64,000 bases of DNA from Scatophagus argus (lineage: Eukaryota > Chordata > Actinopteri > Scatophagidae): contig NC_058514.1 of assembly GCF_020382885.2 (NCBI RefSeq), positions 11,146,249 through 11,210,248 of the forward strand, given 5' to 3'. Under the pieces are notes generated by a model. It was given only the letters and a program-made list of their open reading frames with translations. It searched no databases and was not told the origin of the DNA. Made by a program: the position numbers and the translations under genes. Every line of letters starts with the position of its first letter. The stretch's first letter is position 1. Shown piece by piece: positions 28,643 through 41,431 of this stretch.

Positions 28643-30454
28643 AATGCATGAACCCCCTTGAACCCCCTGCCATATAAACAGGCAGGCATGTTAGGAATGC
28701 CCACGTGCATTTACAGACATGTTTTGTGCCACCGGTGGCATTTGTTTGGTTAATCAGTCTGAGCAGGCAGCGGGGTCTTTTGTTATTGGCTGGGGCGCAG
28801 GGCGGGGCCTGCTGGCTGAAAGAACCTATGAGCATCAGCAACATCCTGCTTCTTTCAGCGGGGAATACAGGATGCATTCCTGTGACATGGCAGCATTGTC
28901 ATTTCACATAATGCCGGAGAGAACAGGGAGGAGAAGGAGGAGAGAGCCCTCATCCGTCGCAGCTTCTCCTTCTCTCCTCAGACCTCCACATTCCACCTTA
29001 GAGGGAAATAAGATCAGAGCAGTCTAACTGGATATCCAGTTTCACAGGGACCAGGAGAAAAGATAATGGGCATTTTGTAAAAACAAATAATATGCAACGC
29101 ATTTCCAAGCTAGCAACATTCACTATTAAAATACTGGTGGGTTAATGAACAAATGCACCATCAAAATTTGATGGCTTATGTAGAATTTCATTAGTCATCG
29201 GCATAAAAGTTCTCATATGCACATAAAATCATGTTTATTCAATTTATTTACATCCATTTTTATCTTAAATTTATTATCTTTTTAAAAACTTTTCTCCAGG
29301 CCATCACTTCATTTAATATCAGTTTAAAGAGATCTCAAGTTTTCTCTAGACATGTAATTTGACTCCCTAAAAATAAGGTGATGAATCAAAGTGCAGTAGG
29401 AAGTTGCACAATTAAAAACTCATTCAACATGCTTCATTTGCGCATTCAAGTAACTCCTAAATTGCAGATTTCAGTACTGACCGTCTAAAAGCATTCATAG
29501 ACCACATTGCTGGGAAACAGTAAACAACCAAAAACTCCAAATCCCCAAGATTCCAAGATTTACTATCATAAATGACAAAGAAAAGTAGCAGATCCTTACA
29601 TTTAGGTGGAACCAGCAAATGCTTGACATTTTTGCTTAAAAGAATGACTGAAGCAATTATTAGATTAACAAAAGAATTGGCAATCAGTTCTCTATCTATT
29701 AATCTATTATCTATTAATGAACTGCATTTCTATACACTGTTTTTCACTTCTAAAATAAACGTGAACCAATGGTTGCCTAGAAAAGATAATGTAAAAAGTA
29801 ATGGTGTACTTTGGAAATGTAAAATTATTATTATTTTTCAGTATTTTTTACAAAGGTCAGTTAACTCCTTACAGCTACAAAGTGGACTAGCAGTTTGGTC
29901 ACTTTAGGTGGCCTCCACTGACTACAGGGGATTCCCAGGCATTTTACCGTCAATGGGATATCAGCACTTTGATGTCACATGAGAGTCATTGATGTCAGAT
30001 GTGAAGGTCAGATGGTACCCATGTGAGAATCATCAATGTCATCAGAATGACAAGACATCCTCAAGACCAAACAGAAAGTCCATTTGCCTTTGATTTTTGG
30101 TGACCTGTCTTTGCATTAAGAGGGATCTTAGGACCTTACACCCCACATATTAGTAAAGGAATGATGCTTGTTGAAATGAACTGAAACAACCCTGTGGTGT
30201 CTCACAAGCAGGATGCATTTAAATTAATCTTGAGAGGCCAAATGTAACCCCTATGATCAGGATTCAGAGGTGTGATCTAACTCTGAGCTGTACAGACTCA
30301 TAGGTTTTTATAAAGGAGTCATTGTTCAGATTGCAGTTTGCATCAGAGTTTATTGTAAGCAAACACTCTTGGGGGGAGGGGGAGATACAACAGAATGAAC
30401 CTTGTTTTTCCTTCATGAGCAACAGTACCAGCACAACAAGGCTATTGTGTTGCT

Positions 30455-30760
30455 CTCTTGCCCTGTTTACACCTGGCTTGAACATCTTGGGTGATCTTGA
30501 TCATCTGGACACAGTTGGGAAGCTGTACATCGGTTCACACCTGGCGTTAGAATGCGACTCCATATGCGTCTTGAGGGACCATTTGTGGTCAGATTTCCCT
30601 TCCCTGCTACAAAGCCAGAGTTATCTGGTAGTAATCATTCTTTTACGAGGCAACCCCTAACCCTGTTAAAGTCTGACATTCTTAAATCTCTTCGGTTAAA
30701 AGGTCAGGTGAAAATAATTCCCTTGTGTTCACACCAAATATGAATAATTTTTCATGGTTT
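30455..30760 (+). repeat. Relic of a teleost dispersed repeat
   Basis: The words CTGTTTACACCTGGC, CTTGGGTGATCTTGATCATC, GGTTCACACCTGGCGTTAGA, ATGCGTCTTGAGGGACCA and TGTGGTCAGATTTC follow the order of a dispersed element frequent in fish genomes (GTTTACACCTGG type). The copy is diverged and non-coding. Identification is by recall. Confidence 0.45.
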
Positions 30761-31209
30761 CTGATTGTATGCAAAGCATTGCAAAGTCAATGACCCCAGA
30801 AGCTTGGGAAGAGAAAGACGTTTTGGAGGAATAAACAGCCGGATTCTGCTCTGCTCTGGAGCTGCAGATATTTAGGATTAAAAAGTGGATTTATCTTCAC
30901 TCATTTCTCACGTAGTCTGCAGCCATGAGACAGAGTGTAGCATTAGTGGACTATTGTCCTTGTTGACTGCTGAGTTGAGGGAAAGACATCTGAACACAGA
31001 CACACAAATTCTTGATGTCTGTTGTTGTAAATTAGCTCATGGCTAACGTACAATAAGGTATTCTGGGGCTAATTGGGGCAAATAAACACAAATGATCCCG
31101 CAGTCAAACTTGTGTGAGTAAACCAAATAATCATTGCTCCCTGGCGCAGCAATCTCGATGAATTCATATTAAATACAAATGTAATATTTGACTGGAATTG
31201 CTCCCAATT
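30761..31209. other. Spacer, nothing recognised
   Basis: No gene, RNA or repeat structure could be supported in this AT-rich stretch. Confidence 0.4.
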
Positions 31210-31220
31210 GGTCATGGAGG

Positions 31221-31606
31221 GGCGGCACGGTGGTGCAGTGGTTAGCACTGTCGTCTCATAGCAAGAGGGTTCCAGGTTCGAATCCCGGTCTGGGCCCTTC
31301 TATGTGGAGTTTGCATGTTCTCCCTGTGCCTGCGGGGGTTTTCTCCGGGTTCTCCGGCTTCCTCCCACAATACCAAAAACATGCACATTAGGTTAACTGG
31401 CTACTCTGCATTGCTCCTAGGTGTGAGTGCGCGTGAGTGGTTGTCTGTCTTTGTGTCTTAGTGCTTACATATTTGTGTGTTGGCCCTGCGATTGACTGGC
31501 CACCAGTCCAGGGTGTACCCCGCCTCTCACCCACAGTCGGCTGAGTTAGGCTCCAGCCCCCCCCATGACCCTGACGGATAAGCGGTATAAAAAACGGAAA
31601 ATGGAT
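31221..31606 (+). mobile_element. Full-length tRNA-derived SINE with target-site duplication
   Basis: A 386-bp element begins GGCGGCACGG and carries a pol III A box TGGTGCAGTGG (31231-31241) and B box GGTTCGAATCC (31275-31285). Both match the consensus. A body with GTGTACCCCGCCTCTCACCC follows, and a tail ending AAAATGGAT. It is flanked by a perfect 11-bp direct repeat GGTCATGGAGG (31210-31220 and 31607-31617), the mark of target-primed insertion. This family is abundant in teleosts. The intact boxes and flanks suggest a fairly recent insertion. Confidence 0.9.
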
Positions 31607-31932
31607 GGTCATGGAGGTGAGTGGAGAGTCACATCCCCACCCCCTCCACCCCTTGTAGGCCCTACTGCACCCAGACAGAGTGGCCTGTGTCCAGTGGAGG
31701 AGCAAGGTGACGCCAGCGGGCCACACTGAGCCTGTTGTTAAAATCTGCATGTTAAGAGTTGGGGGCAGGGGTGAGAAGAGGGTGCTGGGGGAGAAGGCAT
31801 GGTGGTATCTGGAGAGAAATGAAAGAGAGCTGGGGAACCCAGGAGAAAAAAGAAAAAGGAGGCAGACGGTATTGAAAGCATCTTCTGAGGGGAAGACACG
31901 AGTCAGGGAAAGATAGGGAAAGTAGGATTAGG

Positions 31933-31934
<2 letters not shown>

Positions 31935-31964
<30 letters not shown>
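31935..31964. repeat. (GT)n microsatellite
   Basis: An uninterrupted GT run of about 15 units. Confidence 0.95.
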
Positions 31965-31967
<3 letters not shown>

Positions 31968-32998
31968 TGGCAGAAGTTACATCTGTTCCCAGTTACCCCC
32001 TCCCTGCCTCTCCTCCAACCTCGTTTTTTCCTCCCAAGCTTGTAAATGGTAGCATTCTGCCAGCCATGTGGGGCTTTGAGGGTCAGGGGTTTCGCTCCTT
32101 GGTGGGAGATGAGGTGAGATGCACTCCATTAACAGTCAAATCTTGTTCGCTTGCAAACTCTAGTTGTGTAGCCACCTCCTTGTCGGGGGAAAATTCAAGA
32201 TCATTACAAATACTGCTCATTGCTCTCAAAGTGGAGACCAGCACAGATTTCTTAAGGACTTAAGAGTATTATGGATGCACTTGTACTTGTTTTGAAGAGT
32301 GCTGGAAAAAAAAAGAGGTAGTTGTACTGTCGGTAGTACAATATGAAAAGGAGATCAGTTTTAGTGCTTACATATTTGGGTAAATGATAAATATTACAAC
32401 TTGGGTCCTATTTTTGGAGTTTTGGCCATCATTTTCGTCTGTAATAATAACATTGTACTGACCAAGTTAATTCATGAGATCTGGGAACCACAGCAACATC
32501 TCTCATCATGGTTCATAAACATCAGTTCAACATCACAACAGTTCAACATAAACGTTCTGCTGCTGTATGCTGGGCACACATTTATTTTCCTGTCCAGCAA
32601 TGGATTATTTCTTATAGTAATGTCTTTGCTCCCTGAGCAATTACTTTGGTTAGTACAACATTATCATATCCATGATCATCGTGTGGTGGTCCAAGCTACT
32701 AATATAAGGCCCAAGTAAAAACTGCATTCATCCAATAACATTAACGTCATTGGGTACAATGGTGATAATTTTTCAGACACGGTGAGTACTATCAAAATCT
32801 GGCGAACATGCATTCACATGGAACAAAATCTCCCTGTGGCTCGCTGTTTAAGTTTAAAGTTGTAGTTTGAAACAGTGCTTTGTTACGTAATTCCTGCTCT
32901 GATAGTAGTCCATCTGGGAGTACTCTATTGGCATGTACAAATGTGTGAGTGTGTCAGTGAGTGGGCGAGAGCAAGATGGAAAAAGTCAAGTGAGTGAC

Positions 32999-33022
32999 TG
33001 TGTGTGTGTGTGTGTGTGTGTG
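32999..33022. repeat. (GT)n microsatellite
   Basis: A GT run of about 12 units. Confidence 0.9.
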
Positions 33023-33203
33023 AGTGATTGAGTATTGTGGGTGTATTGTATCGCCTCATCTGCTTTGAATGCAATTGATTAAATCACGTTCATTTCAGAA
33101 TTAATTTTGTCAAGTCTATTTTTTCCACCTGCTAATTCAAATTGGAATGACAGCGCACCAAAGCTGTCTGTTGCCAATATGCATGCATTCCTGTACATGT
33201 ATT

Positions 33204-33225
33204 TGTGTGTGTGTGTGTGTGTGTG
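33204..33225. repeat. (GT)n microsatellite
   Basis: A GT run of about 11 units followed by GCATGTGTG. Confidence 0.9.
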
Positions 33226-33524
33226 CATGTGTGTATATGTGCGTCTGTGTGCGGAGGCTGCAGCAGCCTGGTGAGTGGGCTGCTCACTGCCTTCCATTCT
33301 CTGTGCAATCAGAGACACTTCCACTCCGTTTGCTACCAGAGCCATTCACAGCCACCACTAAAGACTCCCAGAAACAGGATGTAGGCCAAGCCATAGCTGC
33401 TATTGCTTGGCCACCGGTAACCGACTCTGTTCCAGCATTATGTAAGCCTGCCAGATCAAGCTGTGTAGTCATTTGGTCATACGCTTAATTTACATTTTCA
33501 GCGATGGAATGAAACACCAGAAGC

Positions 33525-33589
33525 CTCTCTTCTCTTCTCTTCTCTTCTCTTCTCTTCTCTTCTCTTCTCTTCTCTTCTCTTCTCTTCTC
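33525..33589. repeat. (CTCTT)n pentanucleotide array
   Basis: About 13 nearly perfect tandem CTCTT units. On the minus strand it is a purine AAGAG array. Confidence 0.95.
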
Positions 33590-34289
33590 AACTTTAGTGA
33601 GGACAGCACATTGGCGAAAGGGAAAAAAATGCTGAAAAAGCCTGCAGATCAAAGACAGAAGATGTGTTATGTGACCATTATTTAACCTTTTATGGGTAAG
33701 CGTTCAGGACAGAATAACCTTCTACACTTTCTTCCATGCAGGACAGGAGAAAAGGAAAGTGGCTAAGATCAGAGAACATTTTTAGAAAGGAGGATGAGAA
33801 TGTAAATAATTGAATGAGGCCTGGTAAGGCCTGCTTAATTTCCCAGTAATAAAAAAAAAGGCTGAGGATCATTCTTCTATAGCATGTGTCCTATTTGACA
33901 CAAACACAAACAAGACTGATCTGATGCAAGATCATCACCTGAGGGTATGAGAGGAGAACATGATGGGGAGGCATGTTGTTGTTTATGTAACTACAGTGAG
34001 GAGGGACGTCTTTTCCCCAGCCTGTCGAAAAGGATCACCTGCGTGAGCAAGGAGGCTCATGCAGGCACCAACTCAGAACAGTAAAACAAAGACAAGGCCG
34101 CCTGGAGGAAAACGCTCCGCTGGATGATTTCTGTCCACAGCTGTGTCCAGCCTTTGAATTGGCCGTGCGTCCAGATGTTTCTGGCTATTAACGCAGTACA
34201 TGTGTGGGCCACATTGCGCCTCTTACGTCAAGGTTGCCACCTAATGGCCAGAAGTGTGAAGACAGGTGGAGATACACCACTGAAAGGCA

Positions 34290-34637
34290 ACTGGCATCAG
34301 CTTTATTGACAGTATATATGTTTTTACATACACATACCGAATTTGTCTTCTGCATTTGACCCATCCTTAGTTGAACACACACATGCAACACCCGGCAAAT
34401 TACATGCAGTGAAACACACACAGGAGCAGTGGGCAGCATCAAGTGCCCGGGGAGCATAATGGGGGGCTAAGTGCCTTGCTCAAGGGCACATCAGCCGGCT
34501 AATGGAGGGGGGGAGCATTTTTCGCATTAATCACTCCACCACACCCAAATTTTTCCTGCCCGTCTGGTGGGGGAATCGAACCTGTGACCCTCCGATCACA
34601 AGCCTCTTCTCCAACCTCTAGGCCACGGCTGCCCCCA
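34290..34637 (-). mobile_element. tRNA-derived SINE, reverse orientation, second family
   Basis: Read on the minus strand the element starts GGGGGCAGCCGTGG with an A box TGGCCTAGAGG (complement of 34615-34625) and a B box GGTTCGATTCC (complement of 34572-34582), both perfect. The body includes the complement of GTGCCTTGCTCAAGGGCACA (about 34471-34490). It is a different family from the SINE at 31221-31606. The left boundary near 34290 is approximate and no target-site duplication was confirmed. Confidence 0.8.
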
Positions 34638-37600
34638 TTTTTTTTTTCTTTTTTAGAAGAAAAAACAAGTACTGTACTAAAGTACAAATTTGAAATAATT
34701 ACAATTGTACACAACATTTTAGAGGGAAATATTACACTTTTTTACTTCACTACATTGATTTAACGGCCACAGTTACTGACTGATAATACTGTAATGCATG
34801 ATTAATAATAATTTATTTATAAAATATATTTTAATGTAATGACTGACATGACACATTTCTTGCATTGAGGGGTTTTATTTGATATTTTAAGTAAAATTTG
34901 CTGTTAATTCTAATGTAGTTTTACTTCAGATTTTAAGTGCAGAACATTCGCGCCCAGCAAAAATATTTTTACGTTGCAGTACTGCTAAATGATATTTAGT
35001 GAGCTCGATTGGTGTACTTAAAGTAGTGCAGAGCTTGTTTAATTGGACATGTTTGTGAGTATGCAGTATTTTGTGACTATGAAGAGTTATAGTGGGGAAA
35101 ATGGGAAGTGAGAGGCTTCAGCAGAGTGAGCTTCAGTAGGGAATGAGTGGCATGTCATCAGGCCGGCAGCTCCACATAGCAGATATACTGTATTTCCAAA
35201 AGTGCTGATCTGACAGAGAGGTGACAGGCAAGGCTTAGCTGACCCAGCAGTGCTGCCCTCTCTCCCCCTCACTTTGTCTGACTGCAGACTCACCAGCACA
35301 GCTTTTCCAATAAAAGAAAAAGCAATGATTGGAGTTAATTTCAACCAAATGTTCAACCTAAAGAACTTTACGTTTTAAAATCTGTCATCACAAGAGGAGC
35401 TGGCATCATGAAGGAAGGATTTTGTTTTTACCCTCAGGTTGCTGAGCTGAACGTGAATCACCCCTTGCTCTGACCGAAAGTAGCCTCGTCAGTTGCATAA
35501 CCGCCATCAGTGGGGTGGTCAGCATGGCTAAGCTGCTGAGCCCTCCTGTGATCATGGCTCTCTCTTTTCTAGGGTTCCCGTCCAGAAAAAACAAAGCCAT
35601 ATGAACTGATAACAGCCAGGAAATGAGACAGAAGCCCAGGCCTGTTTCATATCCAGTCGATTATAATAAGGGTAAAATGGGAACTGATGCCTGTTGTTAT
35701 TGTGATAGGCCTTTCCTTGCTTTCATGTGGCCATGTGGCTTTGAAGGTTCATAAGAGGCTCATGTCCTCTCTTATTGCATTGCAATGAAACACATCCACT
35801 AAATTACCCAATAAAACGTGGATACAACGCAGTCACGTTTAGGAAGCTGAGTGAAGATGTGAGAATGTTTTGATGACCCAGCAGCAGTAGGCTGTAGTTT
35901 GACTGTGTAGCTGACAAAATGAAATTGAAAAAAATTACCATGACTGCCATTTAAGACTAGACTACGTTGCAAGTGAGGCTCAAGTTGAAACAACAAAAAC
36001 AAATACCACAAATTACACTTGGAGGGTAAAGCTATACATGTAGTAGCTATTTGTAACCCACTCATCAGGCAAGAGCCAGGCTTCCACTTCAGCCCCCAGA
36101 ACAGCATGTGAGTCTGTCACAGTGTCCATCAAGGAGACAGGATTGCAGTCTCACATGTATTTGGCCTCTTATGAAGCTTTAACACTTGAAATAATCGGCC
36201 ATTACTAATGTACAGTACCTGACTAATGGGTGCAAAAGGCTTAGCTGCTGCGATACAGCCTGCAGTGACGGCAATAGAATCCTTGTGGGCTGTGACTGTC
36301 AAAGTACGTACACTGAAAGTGCTTGTTTTTGCCACTGACGAGCTCAGATTGTCTTTCCAAATGCCTGGCAACATTATGGAAAGGATCTCTACAGGGATGG
36401 AGGTTTTTGTTGAAGAGTAAAATACTTTTTTGATTAATCCTCCGCTATGTCACTCTCGCTAAAAACACCAGACTGCATTGAAAAGAATATATTTCATTGC
36501 GTCGTGAAACATTTATGATCACCCATGCCCAACAGAAATTAAGTAAAACTCGGCAAAAGTAATCTTTCCACTGTTCCTACAATCAGTAACTCTGGTTAGG
36601 TCAAAATAAAATCTTAATTCAGTGAGCAAGGGTGTAAAGCCAGAATATCTTTTACACTTTGATTTGTAGGCTTTAGCTTCTGACATCCTGGATATATCTT
36701 TCATCCTATATCCTGTCTGCTTCGCTCTGAAATCGATTCTTTGTTTTTCCAAAAATTAGAAAATATTTTTTCAGGGATTGCAGTTAGTGGCAGTGTGGGC
36801 TGCCTCCAACGAACTGATCTGCATTGGTTTGCACTGCAGATCACTGACATTAGGGCTGATAGTAAGAGTAATTTAGTGCCAGTAAACCTCATTCACAGGT
36901 GCAAAATGAAATTATTATTATTATTAAAAGATAACCTTGACGTTAACCTATTTGTGGGAAGTTTGAATCTGATCCAAATCTTAACCTTTAATTATCCTCT
37001 TGATTATTTTGTAGAAAAACTTAATAATCCCCAAGCTGTCATCTATTCTTTTCAACAGCTCTCAGAAAGCAACTGAGCCATAAGATCCGGCTTCCTTCAA
37101 AAGAGCCGTAATTCCCATCATTAGTATCAGTAAGAAAGAAAGAAAACACATCGGACAAATTAAATTCTGTTTCTCAACAGTGTTTGAGTGTGGATTTAGT
37201 TAAATTACCGCACAGCTTACAGTAAAGGAACACACAGATTCAGTCCTGTGACCTTCCAGTCTCACTGAACACTAATCCCACCTGCCGCCCAGACTGTGTT
37301 GTCTGTCTGAGCTTGTGTGTGACCTCGTCTATCCCCACACACCACCACCTTGTTCTCTCTCCTCCGTTTCTGTTTACACCCTCCAGTGTCAACACCACCT
37401 GAATGCCATGGCAACACACGGCGCTATGAGGAGACGCAGAAAGGGGCCTCCTCTTCCACCAGGGTTTTATAACGGGTTTTAGAGAAACGCTTTGGATAAT
37501 ATTTTGAAGTTGTGTCCAACAGTGAGAGAGAGAAATATGCCTTTGATGTGGCAAGACAACTAGCGTTTTATGTTACTGCAGGTGTTAAAACAGGTTAACA

Positions 37601-38295
37601 ATGCAAAACACTGCCTATTCATTAAATCCAGTTTTACAACCCCAGTGTAAAGTAGGTCACAGCATCATCTGCGCAAGGACTGGTACACCTTTTTTAGGTT
37701 ATCTCCTAATTTAGACTTCAAAAATAAAAATAGGACCATGAAAAAAATTGTCCATGTCCAATTGTGGGGTCCTGACACGAGGGTTTCTCCAACCAAGTAT
37801 TGAACAACTGGGACTTGTTAATCTAAAAGATTACTTATGGAGGATTTTTGTGAGGCTCCGGAGATATCGGAACACTAACACCCAATTTTCAGATTTTATT
37901 GTCTTCACAGACTCTGTTGAGCATCAACATCTGGTTAGTTAGTTACAATGTGACAGGGTGGAGGAGGTCCTGGAACTGAAAGATCACAGGCTGCACAGTA
38001 GATGGATGTCTTTCCAGGTGTGGCAAACACCAAATTCATTCAAATTTGGGAAGTTCACACAGGAATATGATGAATTTATGGCAACCAAAAAGACCACATC
38101 TGCTGCAACTGTTCGTCAGAGACATGTGACTTGGTTGCATGCTGTCTTTTTTTTAAAAAAAAAAAATAGAAATTTTCCAGTTTTGTGTAACTTGTGCCTA
38201 TTTTGAGGAATATGCACCTCACACACTTAACTTTTCATTTTTTCCCGAAAACATGAGCAATTTGTCAATTATTACAGTTCATCCAGGTGGGGACA
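34638..38295. other. Spacer, no gene recognised
   Basis: AT-rich spacer. Open frames are short and lack family resemblance or splice context. Nothing else supported. Confidence 0.45.
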
Positions 38296-38299
38296 GGAA

Positions 38300-38690
38300 C
38301 ACTTGTACGCACATTTCACGGCAATCAACCCAATAGGTGTTAAGGTATTCTACTCAAAACCACAAATGTGATCCTCCTGGTGACACTAGAGGAAAGGTCA
38401 GAGCATCCCTAAAGTCAGTTTTTCTGGAAAACATGAAACATTTTGTGTCAGTCCATCAAGTAGCTGTTGAGCTATGGAAGAGAATTAATGAAAACCTTGA
38501 CCTGCTGGTGGCGCTGCACAAAAAGGGGATTATTAAAGTCAGTACGGTTTATACTCTGGAGAAGATGAATGTCTGAATTTGATGATGTTGAGATATTTTC
38601 ATTCTGGGCCGAACTGGCGGACCGACCAACAGACAGGACGACCTATCCGTCCCTAGCCATGCTTAGAGCTGTGAGCTAGCATCACTAAAA
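38300..38690 (+). repeat. Relic of a dispersed repeat (ACCGACC-type tail)
   Basis: The words TTTCACGGCAATCAACCCAA, GTCAGTCCATCAAGTAGCTG, TTGAGCTAT, GAGATATTTTCATTCTGGGC, GGCGGACCGACCAACAGACA and TCCCTAGCCATGC follow a dispersed element very common in fish. Two of these words seem to occur twice, as if two partial copies lie in tandem. The family name is not recalled. Confidence 0.5.
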
Positions 38691-39243
38691 AGTAGGGACA
38701 AAGTGATAAAATAACTTGAAAATCCAGCCAAATCCTGTCATGATCAACCCCAACAGGAACCCAAAATAATAGTATTGCTTGAAAGACTGAACAGAAAAAT
38801 GTTCAAAGGTTATCTGGATGTAGGCACCGACACCCGAATCTTCAGCAAATGGACATTTAGCCACAGATTGAGTAACTTAACTCAGCATTGGTTTTTTATA
38901 GAGGAAGACTGCTGCATCTCTTTGGAGGGAGATCAAAGTCTCCATGTCAGACTCCTCTCATTCCTGATGTGAGTGAGAGACCAAAGGCCAGACGATGCCG
39001 TTGCACTGTAGAGCTGCACGCATACATAGACACACACACGCAAGCCATATCTCATCTGTCTGTCATGCAGGCGTACGCGTACACACAGATGCCCTCACAT
39101 GCAGACAGACAGATTAGACATGGACGCTGGCTTTAAGATCAAACAAAGGTGAGTAACATCAATCCATCCTACCTGTCTGCAAAATCTCTGTACAGCAGAG
39201 AGCCTGCCAGCTAGCAGTACACAGCTTCTTGTCTCTTTACCCA

Positions 39244-39269
39244 CCTCCTCCTCCTCCTCCTCCTCCTCC
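39244..39269. repeat. (CTC)n trinucleotide array
   Basis: About eight tandem CTC units. Confidence 0.9.
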
Positions 39270-41405
39270 CGCTCTAGGCGGTGCAGTGTGGCATGGGAGG
39301 CAGCGCGAAAGTGGATTGGATCAGAAGATGGAAGACTCCCATATATGCAGCAATTCTATGCGTACACAGTACTTACAATGAAAATTGAAGCAGAAAGAAC
39401 AATTTTCTCTCCAACTTTTCATTTTCCGCACAACAGGGGTAACATAACATGCTGAATAATTAAAAATGTTTAGATTGGTTGCACTCTTACTGAGCAGAAT
39501 AGTCCCAGGTAGAATATCATTTTTACATGAGAAGAAAATGCTGGTGTTATTGAATGTTTTCTGACATATTATTTCACTGCTCCTTCAGGCCCAGGCACAC
39601 CTTGAAAGTATCGTGATCTCATATGTGTAAATAATTCAGATTCACGTTATGTTTCCCTGTTTGCTCCTATCAAAAGTTAATTGAAAATCTTGTAGACAGG
39701 AATGTTCATCAGTCCAAAAACTGCAGGTTCTGCAGCTGTAATGTACTTTCATATATTTACCTGACTCTACGAGCAAAGAAATGTTTCTACCTGGGAGAAA
39801 AAAAAAAATCAATGAACTTAAATTTTACATTCATTCCACATGTGTGTTTTAATATTTCACTTTGTTGAAATTTGATAGATGCTTATAAAATCACTCACAA
39901 TGCAGTTACAGTAAATATTAGTCACTGACCAGACATATATTCTAGTCTTTTAAAAAAATAAATGGTTATGTTGCCTATCTGAACAACATAGCTAGATTAA
40001 AACTTGAAAACGGCTCTCTTAGACCTGAGCCTCAATTCACCTGCAGCTTTTGCTCGGAAATAAAAGTGTATGTGTGTTCTTGTTTTGTAACCTCAGATAC
40101 AAACCAGATTGAAAAAATGCCTCTCTGGTGAAATCAAGCATTCAGGTTCATCTGCGTCTCAGGGGTCACACAGACCGCAGGTCAGTGTGTTATATCTCTC
40201 TGCACACAACACAAATTTCCAATTTCCCTTCCTTAACCTCAGGCAGGCAGCTATTGCTATGCATGCAGCCCCAGTCGCTCCTCTGTCCTCTATCTAAGGC
40301 CTTTACTTCCTGCCAAAGTCTGCGCCAGTAAATCATTTTGGAGCATGAGTGCTGGTGTCACTTCATTCATCGAGGCTCCCTGCACCTCATTTGCAGTGCC
40401 CTGAAAGAGAACAATTCCAAAACAGCACCTTGAAAATGTATATATGAGTTGCCTTTGTGTCCTCTCCGCAGTCTTTCTAATTTGTCTGGCTTAATTGCTG
40501 CGGTTTGAGCGTCCAGCTGGGTGAAAGGAGGGCAGACACGACCGCATCAGAGAGGGCACCAAGTTTAAGGAGAGCCTGACATCAGAGGCGGTGTGGGCCA
40601 CTGTCAGCTGAACAAAAGCACATGGTGCCACATCTGGCTTCTCGTTTAGCATGCAGTTTCCCTCAACATACCTCAGCACTATGATTATCTCTGTCCCACT
40701 GTCTTACAATGGAACAAAAAGGATTGTTGTCTGGGGATAGCTGTGGGAAACAGCAGCCTGAAATTTAACCACTGATGAATGAGGATGAGGAGGAGAATCA
40801 GAGTCACAATCTGATGCCAGGAAGTAGAGGGCAGGGTGTCCTGGCCTGCTAAAATAGAAAGCCGAATGGAGGAGATTACAGTGCTATCAGTCCAGTGTCA
40901 GTGCATTTTCTTGCACTGCAGATTTCCTCAGTAACTCTGTCAGTGTCCTTGTAGTCACCCCGCTGCAGCTGGACCATGTGCTCCACAGCTGAGGTTTAAT
41001 GGAAGAAGAAAACCACCACAAAGTCAAGAGAAAAGAAAAAAAAGCAGGGTGCCCCTCCAACCACAGAGTAGCTGTGCTCATGTAGCTTCAGTGTGTGTGC
41101 GAACACATGCATGGGCCACGCTGTGCATGTGCAGACACAAAGACACCATCCATCTCTTTAAGTACATTTTGTGGAATTTGACCAGGGATTCACTGCACCG
41201 CCCAAATGGGGAACGTCAACATGTGAAATAAACATTTTTCTAATTTCGACTTCAGGCAAGCCCAGTGGTTGGAAGAGCTGTCTCAGGAAGGTCACAAGTT
41301 CAAAATACTGAGAATTTTAAGCAAGCTTCTGAGGAATTACATGTCTGCTCCAGTGCTTGTAATATTTCGGTTTGTCGCAATCAATGTTAAATGCTTCTCG
41401 CAATT

Positions 41406-41431
41406 AAAAAAAAAAAAAAAAAAAAAAAAAA
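41406..41431. repeat. Poly(A) homopolymer run
   Basis: A run of 26 A bases. No gene-like sequence precedes it, so a processed pseudogene tail is not supported. Confidence 0.9.

Larger units (their letters stand above)
25861..30450. other. Spacer, no gene recognised
   Basis: Apart from the motif-dense island at 26200-26560 and a CA microsatellite at 28620-28642 there is a G+C-rich patch at about 28490-29020. Its open frames resemble no known family. The rest is AT-rich spacer. Confidence 0.45.
31618..34285. other. Spacer with several simple repeats
   Basis: Contains (GT)n at 31935-31964, 32999-33022 and 33204-33225 and a CTCTT pentanucleotide array at 33525-33589. No coding exon supported. 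Confidence 0.5.

Noticed and set aside
31231-31285. tRNA gene
   Set aside because: The A and B boxes are consensus but no cloverleaf is evident, and the sequence continues into a SINE body with target-site duplication.
41406-41431. Poly(A) tail of a processed pseudogene
   Set aside because: No gene-like sequence precedes the A run and no flanking direct repeats were seen.
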